From: Smallanthus sonchifolius
Taxonomy: Eukaryota > Streptophyta > Magnoliopsida > Asterales > Asteraceae
Direction of reading: 5' to 3'
Assembly (NCBI GenBank): GCA_023525975.1
Contig: CM042044.1
Coordinates: 6,558,501 to 6,622,500, forward strand
Length of the DNA: 64,000 nucleotides
Each line of letters opens with the position of its first letter. Position 1 is the first letter of the stretch. Shown here one piece after another: positions 31,867 to 43,304 of the stretch. A program made the translations under genes and the position numbers. The notes beneath the pieces are model-generated. The model did not search any database. It was not told the DNA's origin and was given only the letters and a program-made list of their open reading frames with translations.

Positions 31867-34800
31867 CGACTTCGGCCCCTCAACAACAGCACCCCCAACA
31901 CTCCATCACTCACCAATTTCACAAATCGTGTACCCGTTTGCCTCGGTTTGGAGCTGCGACCGCCGACGACCACCATAGTCCCGATCTCCCTCAATTCCGC
32001 ATCATTTCAGGTAACCTAGATGGTCAATCGACTCGAAATCTCTCGACGATCAAAAGCCCTCTGTTTAATTCCATTAACAGAGGGCTAATCGATATGTATT
32101 TTTTGGATTTGATTCTAGGGTTCATAAGGAAAATGGGGGAGTTTTGAGAATCTGTTTAGGTATTTATTTTTCTATGTTTTAAGCTAACGAACCCGTAGTC
32201 GGGCTGGTTAATTCGTGTGTGTATGCGCGACCCGGACAGGGACCCGAGTTCGAATCCGGGGAGCCGGGTTTTGTCCATTTTATTTTATTTTGCCCTTCCC
32301 AAACAGTTTTTAAACTCTAAATTATTTTTATAAAACCTGAGATACTTTTATAAACTTAAAAATGGATTTTATCCTACTTTTATATTCTAAAACTATTTTT
32401 AACTAATTAAACTTAGTTAAAGTCTATAAAAAAAGGGATTAATTAATCCTTATTAATGGTTTTTAATTCTTAAAAACTATAAAAATAACTCTAAAGTTTT
32501 ATAAAATCTATACTTTCATCACAAACTATTTTATAAAGGAAATCAGAAAAAGTTTATCAATTTAAATAATAAGAAACTTATAATTTATAAACTTTATAAA
32601 ACTTATATAAACATAAATCTATTTTGTGTCTATAAAACAGGAGGAATAACTATACCTTGTTTATTAATTTTCTAAATGTTTATACATTTATAAACTTTAC
32701 AAAGTTAAATAGAAACATTTATAGATTTGTTAATTTAACAATCTTATTCAATACTTTTATAAACTTTCACTTTCATTTAAACCTTGTTAAACTTGCAAAC
32801 TTATTTTACATACTTTAGAAAACTTTATTATAAACCTTTAAACTTTAAAGAATTATAATTTAATGTATAGACTTTATAAAAATTCTAGTTTTATATAAAC
32901 TTATGGGAATTTGACAATTATTAAAACTTATAAACAGTATTTTGTTACAAATAAAATTATAAAATAAATATTTAACACTTAAATACATTAATAAATCTTA
33001 AATGATTTATATTAATAACCATCCTTTTGATAATTATTTATCCTTAATAGTTATCCACTCTTCAACTAATTTCTATCAATCTTTTTATCCTTTAAATGTT
33101 AGTGTCAATCCTTAAAGATTATTTATTCTCTAAATACTTATTATTTATCCTTACAATAATCTTTAATAATTATTCATACCTTAAATAATTATTATGAAGC
33201 TTTAAATAATTGTTTAGGCCTTCATTTAACAAAATGTACAAATCTATTTTTAATTATTATTACCTATTATGTGTAATTATAAATTTTGAGGCTTTAAATA
33301 ATTATCTTAATAAATTGTTCTAAGCTATAAACTTATTAAGCTTTGATATACAAGTCTTGTGTCGTTCATTTAAAACCTTTGTTTTAAACTTGATTTAAAA
33401 CTCCATAAGCACAACCAACCCACCTCCATTTGGAACCCTAGTCAATCTTGAAATCCTAGATCCTTTGGCTTAGACTTATAGAAGTAAACTTGAAACTTTA
33501 GACTTATATTCTTAGGCTTATTGTGAGGATATTCTCCCGCTCCAATTCTTGCAAACTCTTGTCGGATACTCTTTCATCCAATCCAAGTGAGTATACTTAG
33601 CCCCTTTTCCTTTCTATACTTTTGGGGTGAAACATGTTCAAAACTTTAAACTTATACAATTCTTGTACAACTATGACTAGATGCTTATTCTTATGTTAAA
33701 CTTGAGACTTGTATGCTTAGATTAAACTTAAAACTAGCACATTCATTAACTTTTATCAAGCCTATGGTAACAATGATAGATCTATTGCATTTGACCAATC
33801 CACCTTGATTGATTGACCCTTCGGGGGGAGCACTTGGTGATTGTTACTGAATTAAACTTTAAACTTGAGACTTATAAGGGTAACCTGCGGGTTATGTCTA
33901 AACTTGGTTGGAGGGTTGATGTGCACAATGTTTAAGATACTTGTTTCTCATACTTACATTATAGAATGCATATATCATAGTGAATTGTAATTCTTCTCAA
34001 ATACTTGTTAAACTGTGTCAAAACCTTTGTATCTCACCAACTATTTTGTAGTTGACAGATTCTTTCACATGTTTCAGGTTCTACATCATGAGACTTGTTT
34101 GTGATCACATAGGATGCATTGGACCTAAACTGCTTATCAATTAAACGTTGTATTCTTGTTATGTTTCAGACGGAGTAATGAGGTCATTACCTAGACAGGA
34201 GAAAATATGCTTAGGAGGTGATTTTAATGGTCACGTTGGTAAGGAGAGTGATGGTTTTCCGATGGTTCATGGAGGTTTTGGTTATGGTGTTAGAAACGAT
34301 AATGGTAGGGAGCTTCTTGACTTTGCGCTTGCACATGATCTTGGTATTATAAACACGTTCTTTATAAAGAGGGAATCACATTTGATTACTTTTAGTAGCG
34401 GGGGGCGCAACACGCAGATCGACTATTTCCTGATGAGACAAGGGGATCGCAATTGGTGGAAGGATTGCAAGGTAATTCTAGGAGAGTCAGTAGCGACCCA
34501 ACATCGTCTGTTGGTGGCCGATTTTACCTTGAGAAAAAGGGTGGCGGAGAGGAGAAGAAAAAATAAACCAAGGATCAGATGGGGGAATTTGAAGGACGAA
34601 AACATCAATTAGTTTAAAGATAAAGTCATGGCGATGAACACAAATACTAAGGATGGCGACACAAACCAGATGTGGGTAGCTATGGCAACCACTGTTACGC
34701 AGGCAGCAAAGGAAACCCTCGGAGTCACATTGGGAGCAACAAGAGGACATCAGGAGTCTTGGTGGTGGAATGAGGAGGTGCGGAGCAAGATAAAGGACAA

Positions 34801-36720
34801 GCAACAACGCTTTAAAGAGATGTTTGCAGTGCAGTAATGGAGAGGAGATAATGACACTACGGGAGAACTATAGACAGACAAAGAGGGAAGCTAAAAAGAC
34901 AGTGAGTGAGGCAAAGAATTTTGCCTATGAAACGATGTATAGAAAACTAGACACCAAGGAAGGGGAGCATCATATGTTTAAGATTGCCAAAAATAGGGAG
35001 CGTAGGAGACAAGATCTTGGGGTCGTGAAGTTTATCAAGGAAGATGATGGAAGAGTTTTGGTAAAGGGACGAGACATCAAGCTGAGATGGCAAAACTATT
35101 TCTACACCCTTTTCAACAGTTGTAGACCAACTCTAGCCATAACGGAGAATCCCACTACTCAATCCAGTCAACGAAATAATTGTTATTGTCGAAATATCAC
35201 ACAGGAAGAAGTGAGGAGTGCTCTTAAGAAGATGGGAAGAGCTAAGGCAGTCGGTCCAGACAACATACCCATTGAAGCGTGGAAGTGTATGGGAGAGGAA
35301 GGCGTTCAGTGGTTGACAAGACTGTTCAACAATATCTTCAAAACCGGGAAGATGCCAGATCAGTGGATGCGTAGTGTCTTAGTACCCCTATATAAAAACA
35401 AAGGAGATGCTCAATGTTGTGCTAACTACAGGGGGATTAAGCTCCTATGTCATACAATGAAATTATGGGAAAGAGTTATAGATACAAGGATTAGACGACA
35501 AACCCAGGTTACAGCAAACCAATTTGGGTTCATGCCAGACCGGTCCACTACGGAGGCGATACACATTTTAAGAAAATTAATGGAAAAGTACAGAGAGAAG
35601 AAACATGATTTACATATGGTGTTCATCGATCTTGAAAAGGCGTACGATAGTGTGCCTAGAAGATTGATCTGGGAAAGTCTGGAGAGAAGAGGGATCCCTA
35701 GTAAATATATTGAGGCAATTAGGGATATGTATCATGAGGCTAAGACATGCGTCCGAGCACCCGTGGGGGATACAGACTTTTTTCCGGTGGAAGTGGGAGT
35801 TCACCAGGGGTCGGCACTAAGCCCCTTTCTCTTTGCAGTAGTTTTGGATGAGTTGTCAAAGTCGATTCAAGATGCAATTCCATGGTGCATGCTTTTTGCT
35901 GATGATATCGTGTTGATTGCAGAAAGTAAAGAGACATTGAACAACAGACTAGAGGAATGGAGAACAGTCTTAGAGCACAAAGGTTTGAAGATAAGCCGAT
36001 CTAAAACCGAGTACCTTCACTGCAACTTTAGTGGTGCAAACGTCGACGAGGAGACCCAGATTTCTATTGAAGGTGGGGTTGTCCCTAAGACACTGAAGTT
36101 CAAGTATCTACGATCTGTCATCCAGAGTAATGGGGACATCGACAATGATGTAGTCCATCGGGTGCAGGCTGGTTGGTGTAAATGGAGAGCGGCCTGTGAG
36201 GCCCCACGCGTTGGATTTACTCATTCACAAGCAGTTCTCAAACTAGAATATCAAATAACGCAGCGGAAAATTTCATTTCAAACATAACATTACATCGTTT
36301 AACATGCGGAAGCGTAACATTTTCAAATACATGTACATAACAAAAACAACTCGTAACGGGATGCCAGTCTTCATATCATCCGGGTAACTCCTCAAGCCGC
36401 CCAGCATCACCGTCCATCATCATAACTTCCTTAACCTGAATGTGCATACTAAAAAGGTCAGCTACGCTGGTGAGTTCTAGTTTTAACGTAAAACATTAAC
36501 ATCAAATATTTGCCAAAAACATAACATCATACTTCATTTAATAAAAGCGTACATAAAACATGCAATAACTTAACATCATCAAAACATCGTAGCATAACAT
36601 CGTAACAATAGTCAATATGAACCGAATCTGCGCCTTCTCGTAACCGTCAAATCCATACATCGCATACCAGCGGATGAACTTAAGGCTCGCTACCTCTAAG
36701 TCATCCGTCATCCAGGTCTC

Positions 36721-36948
36721 CTAAGGCTCGTTACCTCTAGGTGGACCAAACATACGTCTCCTAAGGCTCGTTACCTCTAGGTAGACTAAACATACGTCTC
36801 CTAAGGCTCGTTACCTCTAGGTAGACCATACACACGTCTCCTAAGGCTCGTTACCTCTAGGTAGACCATACACACGTCTCCTAAGGCTCGTTACCTCTAG
36901 GTAGACCATACACACGTCTCCTAAGGCTCGTTACCTCTAGGAAGACTA
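36721..36948 (-). repeat. 40-bp tandem array in the 3' LTR (6 units)
   Basis: Six copies of CTAAGGCTCGTTACCTCTAGG plus a variable spacer of about 19 bp. The 5' LTR has five copies at 43851-44033. Confidence 0.9.
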
Positions 36949-37620
36949 AACATACCATAGGCAATATTTCCCCGCAAGGAATAGTACCTTCCATCGGGAT
37001 CCCGGTAATCCCATGGGCGACCGTCGTCACCCCATCCTCAACCAGTTGTACAACCGTTAGCCAGCCACAAAGGCCCCCCGTAAGGTAAGGCCAATACATA
37101 CATACATACATACTCTAGCTCCCGTAGGAACTCGTGGCAGATTCGTTCATTCGTGACTTTCATAAAAACCTTTACCTCGTTTTAGTTAAAGCATTCGTAC
37201 GTTTTATTAAATAACACTTCATTCGTAAACCTTTCACAACTTCGTTTGGCAAAATATTTTATAAACCTCATCTCGTAAACCTCGTTTCGTAAACATCTCA
37301 TTAACTCGTTTCGTCTTCCCCTTTCGGAAGCATCGTTCATAAACCTCGTTTCGTAAACCTCGTTTCATAAACCTCGTTTCGTAAACCTCGTTTCATATGT
37401 ATGCACACCAGCCCAAAACATTTAATTAAAACATTAAAAGAAGGGCTTCTAGAACTCACCTTATACGTTACTCTTGGGTTGTCCTAAACAAAGGTCCAAC
37501 AACGTCACTTCCGATCTGAATTGATTAATTAAATACACATCAGACCTAAATCCCGACTCTAACGGTTTACTCGTTCTGTTACAGGTGAATACACTGACTT
37601 CACCTACTGATGCAGACCAA

Positions 37621-37840
37621 TCGAAACTACTTAGTTTCGACAGGTGCAGGCCCATCGAAACTTCTAGTTTCGACAACTGCAGGTCACTCGAAACTTCTAG
37701 TTTCGACAACTGCAGGTCACTCGAAACTTCTAGTTTCGACAACTGCAGGTCACTCGAAACTTCTAGTTTCGACAACTGCAGGTCACTCGAAACTTCTAGT
37801 TTCGACACCTGCAGGCCACTCGAAACTCTAGTTTCGATAC
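37621..37840 (-). repeat. 33-bp hairpin-forming tandem array in the 3' LTR
   Basis: Units contain CGAAACTTCTAGTTTCG, a perfect 7-bp inverted repeat with a TCT loop, separated by ACAACTGCAGGTCACT. There are four identical core units plus variant units at both ends. The 5' LTR has three core units at about 44707-44893. Confidence 0.9.
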
Positions 37841-38341
37841 CTGCAGAACTCAGCTATTTTCCCCAAAAACCCTAACTTTCGCATGCAGGTCCGATCTTGT
37901 CAAGATCCGGACTTTTTGTATTCAAAACGTGTATTTTCCTTTCGTGATTCCAGATTTATAACCCTTTCCTCATTTGGTTTATAAAAACCCGTCATTTTCA
38001 CAAAAATACCCGAAAACCCAAAAACGAACAAAAACTCAGATTTGGTTCGGGTGTTACCTGATTTCGAGATTCTGATCCGGAGGTTTTGCTCACGAGTTCA
38101 GTAGCAACAAGCTCCTTCAATCTCGGGTCGATCCGCCAACTTTCTCTCTCTACGGTTTCTCTCTCTAGATTCTTGCAAATGAGAGAAATGGTGTGTGTGT
38201 TGGCTATTTAAAGGGAGGAAACCCCCCCTTCCTTCAAGTTTGCCGGCCCAACCGGCCCGGCCCGTTACGCCTCGCCCTTTTATCCCGTTCGTCCCGGTTC
38301 AACCCGTTATTTAAAATCCTCATTTATTTTGGGATGTTACA

Positions 38342-38356
38342 AGTCTACCCCCCTTA
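38342..38356 (-). other. Polypurine tract
   Basis: On the minus strand AAGGGGGGTAGACT lies directly before the 3' LTR start TGTAAC, the position for second-strand priming. Confidence 0.8.
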
Positions 38357-38381
38357 CAATAGGTTTCGTCCCCGAAACCTA

Positions 38382-41300
38382 TCATAAATCAAACAGTTGA
38401 GGGTACGACTCCTTCATTTCCGTCTCCGTTTCCCATGTAGCTTCCGATCCCTTCCGGTGCTTCCATTGGACTTTAACCAATCGAATAACCTTATTACGTA
38501 AACGCTTCTCTTTCCTGTCTAAGATGGCCACAGGTTCTTCAATGTAGTTAAGGCTGTTGTCGACCTCGATGTCAGTAAGTGGTACGTGAGCCGTTTCATC
38601 CGCCAAACACTTTCGCAAGTGTGATACATGGAAGGTAGGATGAATCCCACTTAACTCATCAGGCAACTCCAACCGATATGCGACTTCACCAACCCGTGCC
38701 ATAATCCTGAATGGTCCGATAAACCTCGGACTTAACTTTCCTCTCTTCCTGAATCGTATGATTCCCTTCCAGGGCGACACTTTCAACATTACTCTGTCCC
38801 CAACATTAAATTCAATAGGCCTTCGTCGTCTATCCGCGTAGGATTTCTGACGATCTTGGGCGGCCTTCATTCGTGCTTTGATCTGATCAAACCTTTCCGA
38901 CGTTTCTTTTACAACTTCAAGACTTCCCAATTCCTTCTGTCCAATCTCACCCCAACAAACCGGGGTCCTGCATCTCCTCCCATACAACATTTCATAAGGC
39001 GGCATGCCTATCGTCGTGTGATGACTGTTGTTGTAGGAGAATTCGGCTAACGGCAGATGACTGTCCCAACTGCCACCGAAGTCGATAATACAAGCACGAA
39101 GCATATCCTCCAATGTTTGAATGGTCCTTTCGGACTGACCATCCGTTTGTGGGTGGTATGCCATACTAATATTGAGTCTCGTGCCCATTGCCTCGTGAAA
39201 CCTCTTCCAGAACCTCGATGTGAATCGTGTGTCCCGATCAGATACAATCGTCAGAGGCATCCCATGCCGCGCCACTACTTCGTTAATAAATACTTCCGCT
39301 AACCTTTCCGACGAGAACGTCTCGCGAATAGGTAGAAAATGAGCACTCTTCGTTAAACGGTCCACAATTACCCAAATGGTGTCATGACCTTTAGCTGTGC
39401 GAGGTAGCTTGGTTATGAAGTCCATTGTAATGTGTTCCCATTTCCATTCCGGTATCTCGAGTGGTTGAATTTTCCCATACGGTTTCTGGTGTTCGGCCTT
39501 TACTTGTGAGCAAGTCAAGCACTTGCTTACGTATTTCGTCACTTCGTGTTTCATCCCAGACCACCAGTATTCCTTCTTCAGATCTTGGTACATTTTGTTG
39601 GTACCGGGATGGATAGAGTAACGAGACTTATGAGCCTCATCCAAGATTTTGGTCCTAAGCTCGCCACCCATAGGTATCCATACTCGACCAAAACGTGTCC
39701 TAACACCAAGGGTGTTATATTCTAACTTATCCTGTTGGCCAACCATCCTTTCCTTCTTTATGTTTTCCCCCTTTAGTGCCTCTTCTTGAGCCTTTTCGAT
39801 TTCCCTCATCACATCCGATGTTACCACCAACTGGCAAGCTTTCACTCTAATAGGAGCAGGCATGTCCTTTCGGCTTAGAGCGTCGGCCACCACGTTTGCC
39901 TTTCCAGGATGGTATATGATTTCACAGTCATAGTCTTTCAAAAGTTCCAACCATCGCCTCTGCCTCATATTTAACTCCTTTTGCTCGAAGAAGTACTTCA
40001 GACTTTTGTGATCGGAGTATATGGTAAACTTTACCCCATAGAGGTAGTGCCTCCAAATTTTTAATGCAAACACAACAGCAGCAAGTTCCAAATCGTGAGT
40101 CGGATAGTTGACTTCATGAACCTTCAGCTGTCGTGATGCGTATGCGATCACTCTTCCACGTTGCATCAGCACACACCCCAACCCCTGACCCGAAGCGTCA
40201 GAGTATACCACCAGGTCTTCATTGCCCTCGGGAAGGGCCAAGACTGGAGCTTGGGTTAGCTTTTCTTTTAACTCCTTAAATGCCTCATCCTGCTTCGGAC
40301 CCCATTCGTACTTTTCTTCCTTTCGGGTCAACTTTGTCAATGGCGAAGCTATTTTCGAGAAATCCTGAATGAATCTCCGATAGTAGCCTGCCAACCCTAA
40401 GAAACTGCGGATCTCCGTTGGCGTCTTAGGAATATCCCAGTCCCTTACCGTCGTTATCTTTGCTGGGTCTACCATAATGCCGTTCGGGTTAATGACGTGA
40501 CCTAGGAATTGGACTTCCCTAAGCCAGAACGCGCATTTGGAGAACTTAGCATACAACTTCTCCTTCTTTAGAGCTTCCAATACTTCCTTCAAATGACATG
40601 CGTGATCACCCTCATTCTTGGAGTAGACGAGGATATCGTCAATGAACACAATTACCGATCTGTCCAGCATCGGTCGACACACCCTATTCATCAAATCCAT
40701 GAACGCTGCGGGGGCGTTCGTCAATCCGAAAGACATTACGCGGAACTCGAAATGTCCATAACGCGTGCGAAATGCAGTTTTCGGTATGTCTTCTTCCCTC
40801 ACCTTCAACTGATGGTACCCGGACCGAAGGTCGATTTTCGAGAACCAACTTGCGCCTTGCAATTGATCAAACAGGTCATCGATCCTTGGTAAAGGGTACT
40901 TGTTCTTTACCGTTCGTTTGTTCAACTCGCGATAATCGATACACATTCTCATCGAACCGTCTTTCTTTTTCACAAACAACAACGGAGCACCCCACGGCGA
41001 GATGCTTGGTTGGATAAATCCTTTCTCAAGTAACTCGTCTAGTTGTGCCATTAATTCTTTCATTTCCACTGGTGCTAGTCGATATGGAGCCTTAGCCACG
41101 GGCTGGGCATCTGGTACTAAGTCGATTCGAAATTCAATCTCTCTATCGAGTGGTATCCCAGGCAACTCCTCTGGAAACACCTCCGGGTACTCGCGTACCA
41201 CGGGTACATCGTCCAGTTCTTTCACTTCCTTACACTTGTCAATTACGTATACCAGATAAGCCTCGCATCCGCGCCTCAAGTAATCTGCTGCCTTAATCAT

Positions 41301-42965
41301 CGAGATGACGTTGGGCATCGGGGCATCGCGATCCCCAAGTACTTCCACTTCGCTACCATCCGGAGCCTTGAGTCGGATTATCTTTCGTTTGCATATAATT
41401 TGAGCCTCGTTGGCAGTTAACCAATCCATACCTAACACGACATCAAACCCTCCCAAAACCATAACAAATAATCTGACGGGAAATCTATGGCCTTCTATCT
41501 TTATCGTGGAATCGTCAACTACTTCGGTTACCATTACGGTTCTACCCTCAGCGGTTTCTACATTAAAGGCTCGTTCTACTTTACTAACCGTGTACTTTAC
41601 TCGTTTACAGAAAGTTGCAGATATAAAACTCTTACTGGCACCCGAATCGAATAACACTGATACAAAAGTGTTGTCAAGGATGAACGTACCTGACGCCACA
41701 TCGGGGTCATTCCTGGCCTGTTCTTGCGTTAGTGCATACGCTCGAGTCTTCGCTCGGGGCCTTTCCTCCCTCTTCTCTGGGCCTTTCCCTTTCCCGGTCT
41801 CGCCCATCCTGGGCTTAGTGCATTCCCGGCTCATGTGGCCACTCTCCCCACAGTTGTAGCATTTGATACCGTTCGGGCACTCTCGGGAGTAATGCCCGGT
41901 CTTGCCACATTTGTAGCACAAATTCGATCCCAACCGGCATTCACCGGCATGCCTTCCCCCACACTTCCCACAGACTGCTAATTCATTTACCCTGGCCCGT
42001 TTGTCCTGAGCCCCAAACAACTTCCCACCCGATCGCTTAGCGGGAAAACTCAGCTTCTTCTTAGGCTCTTCAATGGCAACGACATTCAGCGCCAGATCAT
42101 CAAATACCACGCCGCTCAGTTCTACTACCGAATCGTAGGTAGTAGGGGCGTTTGCCTTAACATATGTGCGGACCTTGTCCGGCAACCCTTGAATATAACA
42201 AGCGATCTTTCTTTCTTCAGTAGTGACTAGGTGTGGCACCAGACGTGCCAGTTCATTGAACCGTGTCGTATACTGCCGGTGCGTCATGCTCCCGGCCTTC
42301 AAACCCAAAAATTCCCTCTCTACCTTTTCAATCTCGTTCCTTGGGCAGAAATTCTTGATTACCAAAGTTTTCAAGTCAGCCCACATCATCGCATCCACAA
42401 TCTCGCTCCCTTTAGCCTGACGTACACCTTCCCACCAGTGGGATGCTTCCTCCCTCAAGGAGTTAGCAGCAAACTTCACTACTTGATTAGCTCGACACTC
42501 GCTCAGACGAATGGCAGCTTCCATACGGATCACCCAGTCAAATGTAGCCACTGCGTCCTTCTTCCCAGTGAGTATCGGCGGGTCACATGCCTTAAAGGAC
42601 TTATAATCACATCCGCGAGCAGGCGGTGCATTGTCGGTCTCATTGTTCTGAGCACCAATTGCCGCGCTAGACCCACCCGCCCCATTGACCTGCTTCAACG
42701 CTTCAGCCAACAGACCTGGCAGAGAATTCTTCATCAATTCTGTGAATTCTCGAGCTATAGCTGCTCTCACTTCTGGTTCAAAAGTGAAAGGTTGCTCTTC
42801 AACCAGTGTATGTTCGGTTCCATGCACACTAACCGCCGGTTCAGTGTGGACACTTCCTTCTTCACTATTTTCTTGGCGCGCGGGAATCCTGCCACGCCCA
42901 CCATTTCGACCGCCGGTACGACCACCGGTACGGCCACCACGCCTTCCGTTCCCTCTCCTCACCAT
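38382..42965 (-). CDS. Gag-Pol polyprotein of the Tekay-type Ty3/gypsy element (1527 aa)
   Basis: A single open frame from ATG 42965 to stop 38382. In order: an Arg/Gly-rich start (residues about 3-30); Gag core with WWEGV (about 175-180) and [11 protein letters not shown]; three Cys/His zinc knuckles at about 331-385; aspartic protease DSGAS (about 441); reverse transcriptase with [10 protein letters not shown] (about 692) and catalytic FIDDILVYS (about 778); RNase H starting [10 protein letters not shown] (about 922); integrase HHCC zinc-binding region (about 1115-1145) and DDE residues in MDFITKLP (about 1184), VSDRDTRF (about 1242) and GQSERTIQ (about 1284). The C-terminal [14 protein letters not shown] (about 1500) is the chromodomain-like tail of the Tekay/Del lineage. 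No stop or frameshift was seen. Expressed from the 5' LTR; gag and pol share one frame, as in this lineage. Confidence 0.96.
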   Translation of the reverse strand: MVRRGNGRRGGRTGGRTGGRNGGRGRIPARQENSEEGSVHTEPAVSVHGTEHTLVEEQPFTFEPEVRAAIAREFTELMKNSLPGLLAEALKQVNGAGGSSAAIGAQNNETDNAPPARGCDYKSFKACDPPILTGKKDAVATFDWVIRMEAAIRLSECRANQVVKFAANSLREEASHWWEGVRQAKGSEIVDAMMWADLKTLVIKNFCPRNEIEKVEREFLGLKAGSMTHRQYTTRFNELARLVPHLVTTEERKIACYIQGLPDKVRTYVKANAPTTYDSVVELSGVVFDDLALNVVAIEEPKKKLSFPAKRSGGKLFGAQDKRARVNELAVCGKCGGRHAGECRLGSNLCYKCGKTGHYSRECPNGIKCYNCGESGHMSRECTKPRMGETGKGKGPEKREERPRAKTRAYALTQEQARNDPDVASGTFILDNTFVSVLFDSGASKSFISATFCKRVKYTVSKVERAFNVETAEGRTVMVTEVVDDSTIKIEGHRFPVRLFVMVLGGFDVVLGMDWLTANEAQIICKRKIIRLKAPDGSEVEVLGDRDAPMPNVISMIKAADYLRRGCEAYLVYVIDKCKEVKELDDVPVVREYPEVFPEELPGIPLDREIEFRIDLVPDAQPVAKAPYRLAPVEMKELMAQLDELLEKGFIQPSISPWGAPLLFVKKKDGSMRMCIDYRELNKRTVKNKYPLPRIDDLFDQLQGASWFSKIDLRSGYHQLKVREEDIPKTAFRTRYGHFEFRVMSFGLTNAPAAFMDLMNRVCRPMLDRSVIVFIDDILVYSKNEGDHACHLKEVLEALKKEKLYAKFSKCAFWLREVQFLGHVINPNGIMVDPAKITTVRDWDIPKTPTEIRSFLGLAGYYRRFIQDFSKIASPLTKLTRKEEKYEWGPKQDEAFKELKEKLTQAPVLALPEGNEDLVVYSDASGQGLGCVLMQRGRVIAYASRQLKVHEVNYPTHDLELAAVVFALKIWRHYLYGVKFTIYSDHKSLKYFFEQKELNMRQRRWLELLKDYDCEIIYHPGKANVVADALSRKDMPAPIRVKACQLVVTSDVMREIEKAQEEALKGENIKKERMVGQQDKLEYNTLGVRTRFGRVWIPMGGELRTKILDEAHKSRYSIHPGTNKMYQDLKKEYWWSGMKHEVTKYVSKCLTCSQVKAEHQKPYGKIQPLEIPEWKWEHITMDFITKLPRTAKGHDTIWVIVDRLTKSAHFLPIRETFSSERLAEVFINEVVARHGMPLTIVSDRDTRFTSRFWKRFHEAMGTRLNISMAYHPQTDGQSERTIQTLEDMLRACIIDFGGSWDSHLPLAEFSYNNSHHTTIGMPPYEMLYGRRCRTPVCWGEIGQKELGSLEVVKETSERFDQIKARMKAAQDRQKSYADRRRRPIEFNVGDRVMLKVSPWKGIIRFRKRGKLSPRFIGPFRIMARVGEVAYRLELPDELSGIHPTFHVSHLRKCLADETAHVPLTDIEVDNSLNYIEEPVAILDRKEKRLRNKVIRLVKVQWKHRKGSEATWETETEMKESYPQLFDL

Positions 42966-43289
42966 TCCGTTCTATAAGACAAGAAATCCAATGTCATCAC
43001 GCTAGTTAACAAATAAAATTCAATAAGCACTGTAAGATGTTAATATACACTGGCCATCTGCAATTAACCATTACACTACCTCTTGATTTCGATTTGACCA
43101 CCTTTGTGATTTCCATCAGAACCCAAGTCCTAACCTTAACACTTCCTATGGCATACTATATATGTAAATATATATACACTACCTTCATACCTGATGCTGT
43201 GGCTCGAGTTACCCGTACTGGCATCCGCTTTCGGTCCCATTCTCAGTTTAAGTTCAGACACAGGGAGTGTCCAAATCTCTCAAACTATT

Positions 43290-43301
43290 GCTCTGATACC
43301 A
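43290..43301 (-). other. Primer-binding site (initiator tRNA-Met)
   Basis: On the minus strand TGGTATCAGAGC starts 3 nt after the 5' LTR end. It is complementary to the 3' end of plant initiator methionine tRNA and fixes the element's orientation. Confidence 0.92.
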
Positions 43302-43304
43302 ACT

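Larger units (their letters stand above)
36195..38341 (-). repeat. 3' LTR of the Tekay-type element
   Basis: 2147 bp. In element orientation it starts TGTAACATCCC and ends CCTCACA. Relative to the other LTR it lacks a 16-bp CCAAACCCGGGAGGCC-like segment near 36205 and has one extra unit in each of its two tandem arrays. Confidence 0.93.

Noticed and set aside
31598..31978. 126-codon plus-strand frame
   Set aside because: Lies across the TATA box and leader of the solo LTR; composition and position fit non-coding LTR DNA.
34487..34807. Minus-strand frame over the LINE
   Set aside because: Antisense shadow of the endonuclease coding region.
37621..37840. CRISPR-like array (regular repeats with spacers)
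   Set aside because: Both repeat and spacer parts are identical between units, the array lies in an LTR and is duplicated in the partner LTR; this is a eukaryotic minisatellite.
37461..37875. Repetitive proteins with LEVSSDLQLSK or ETSSFDNCRS repeats
   Set aside because: These are translations of the 33-bp LTR minisatellite, open only because the unit is a multiple of three. No evidence of coding.
38856..42977. Many plus-strand open frames (for example 42231-42977 and 41410-41859)
   Set aside because: They are antisense shadows of the minus-strand gag-pol frame and show no protein-family features.
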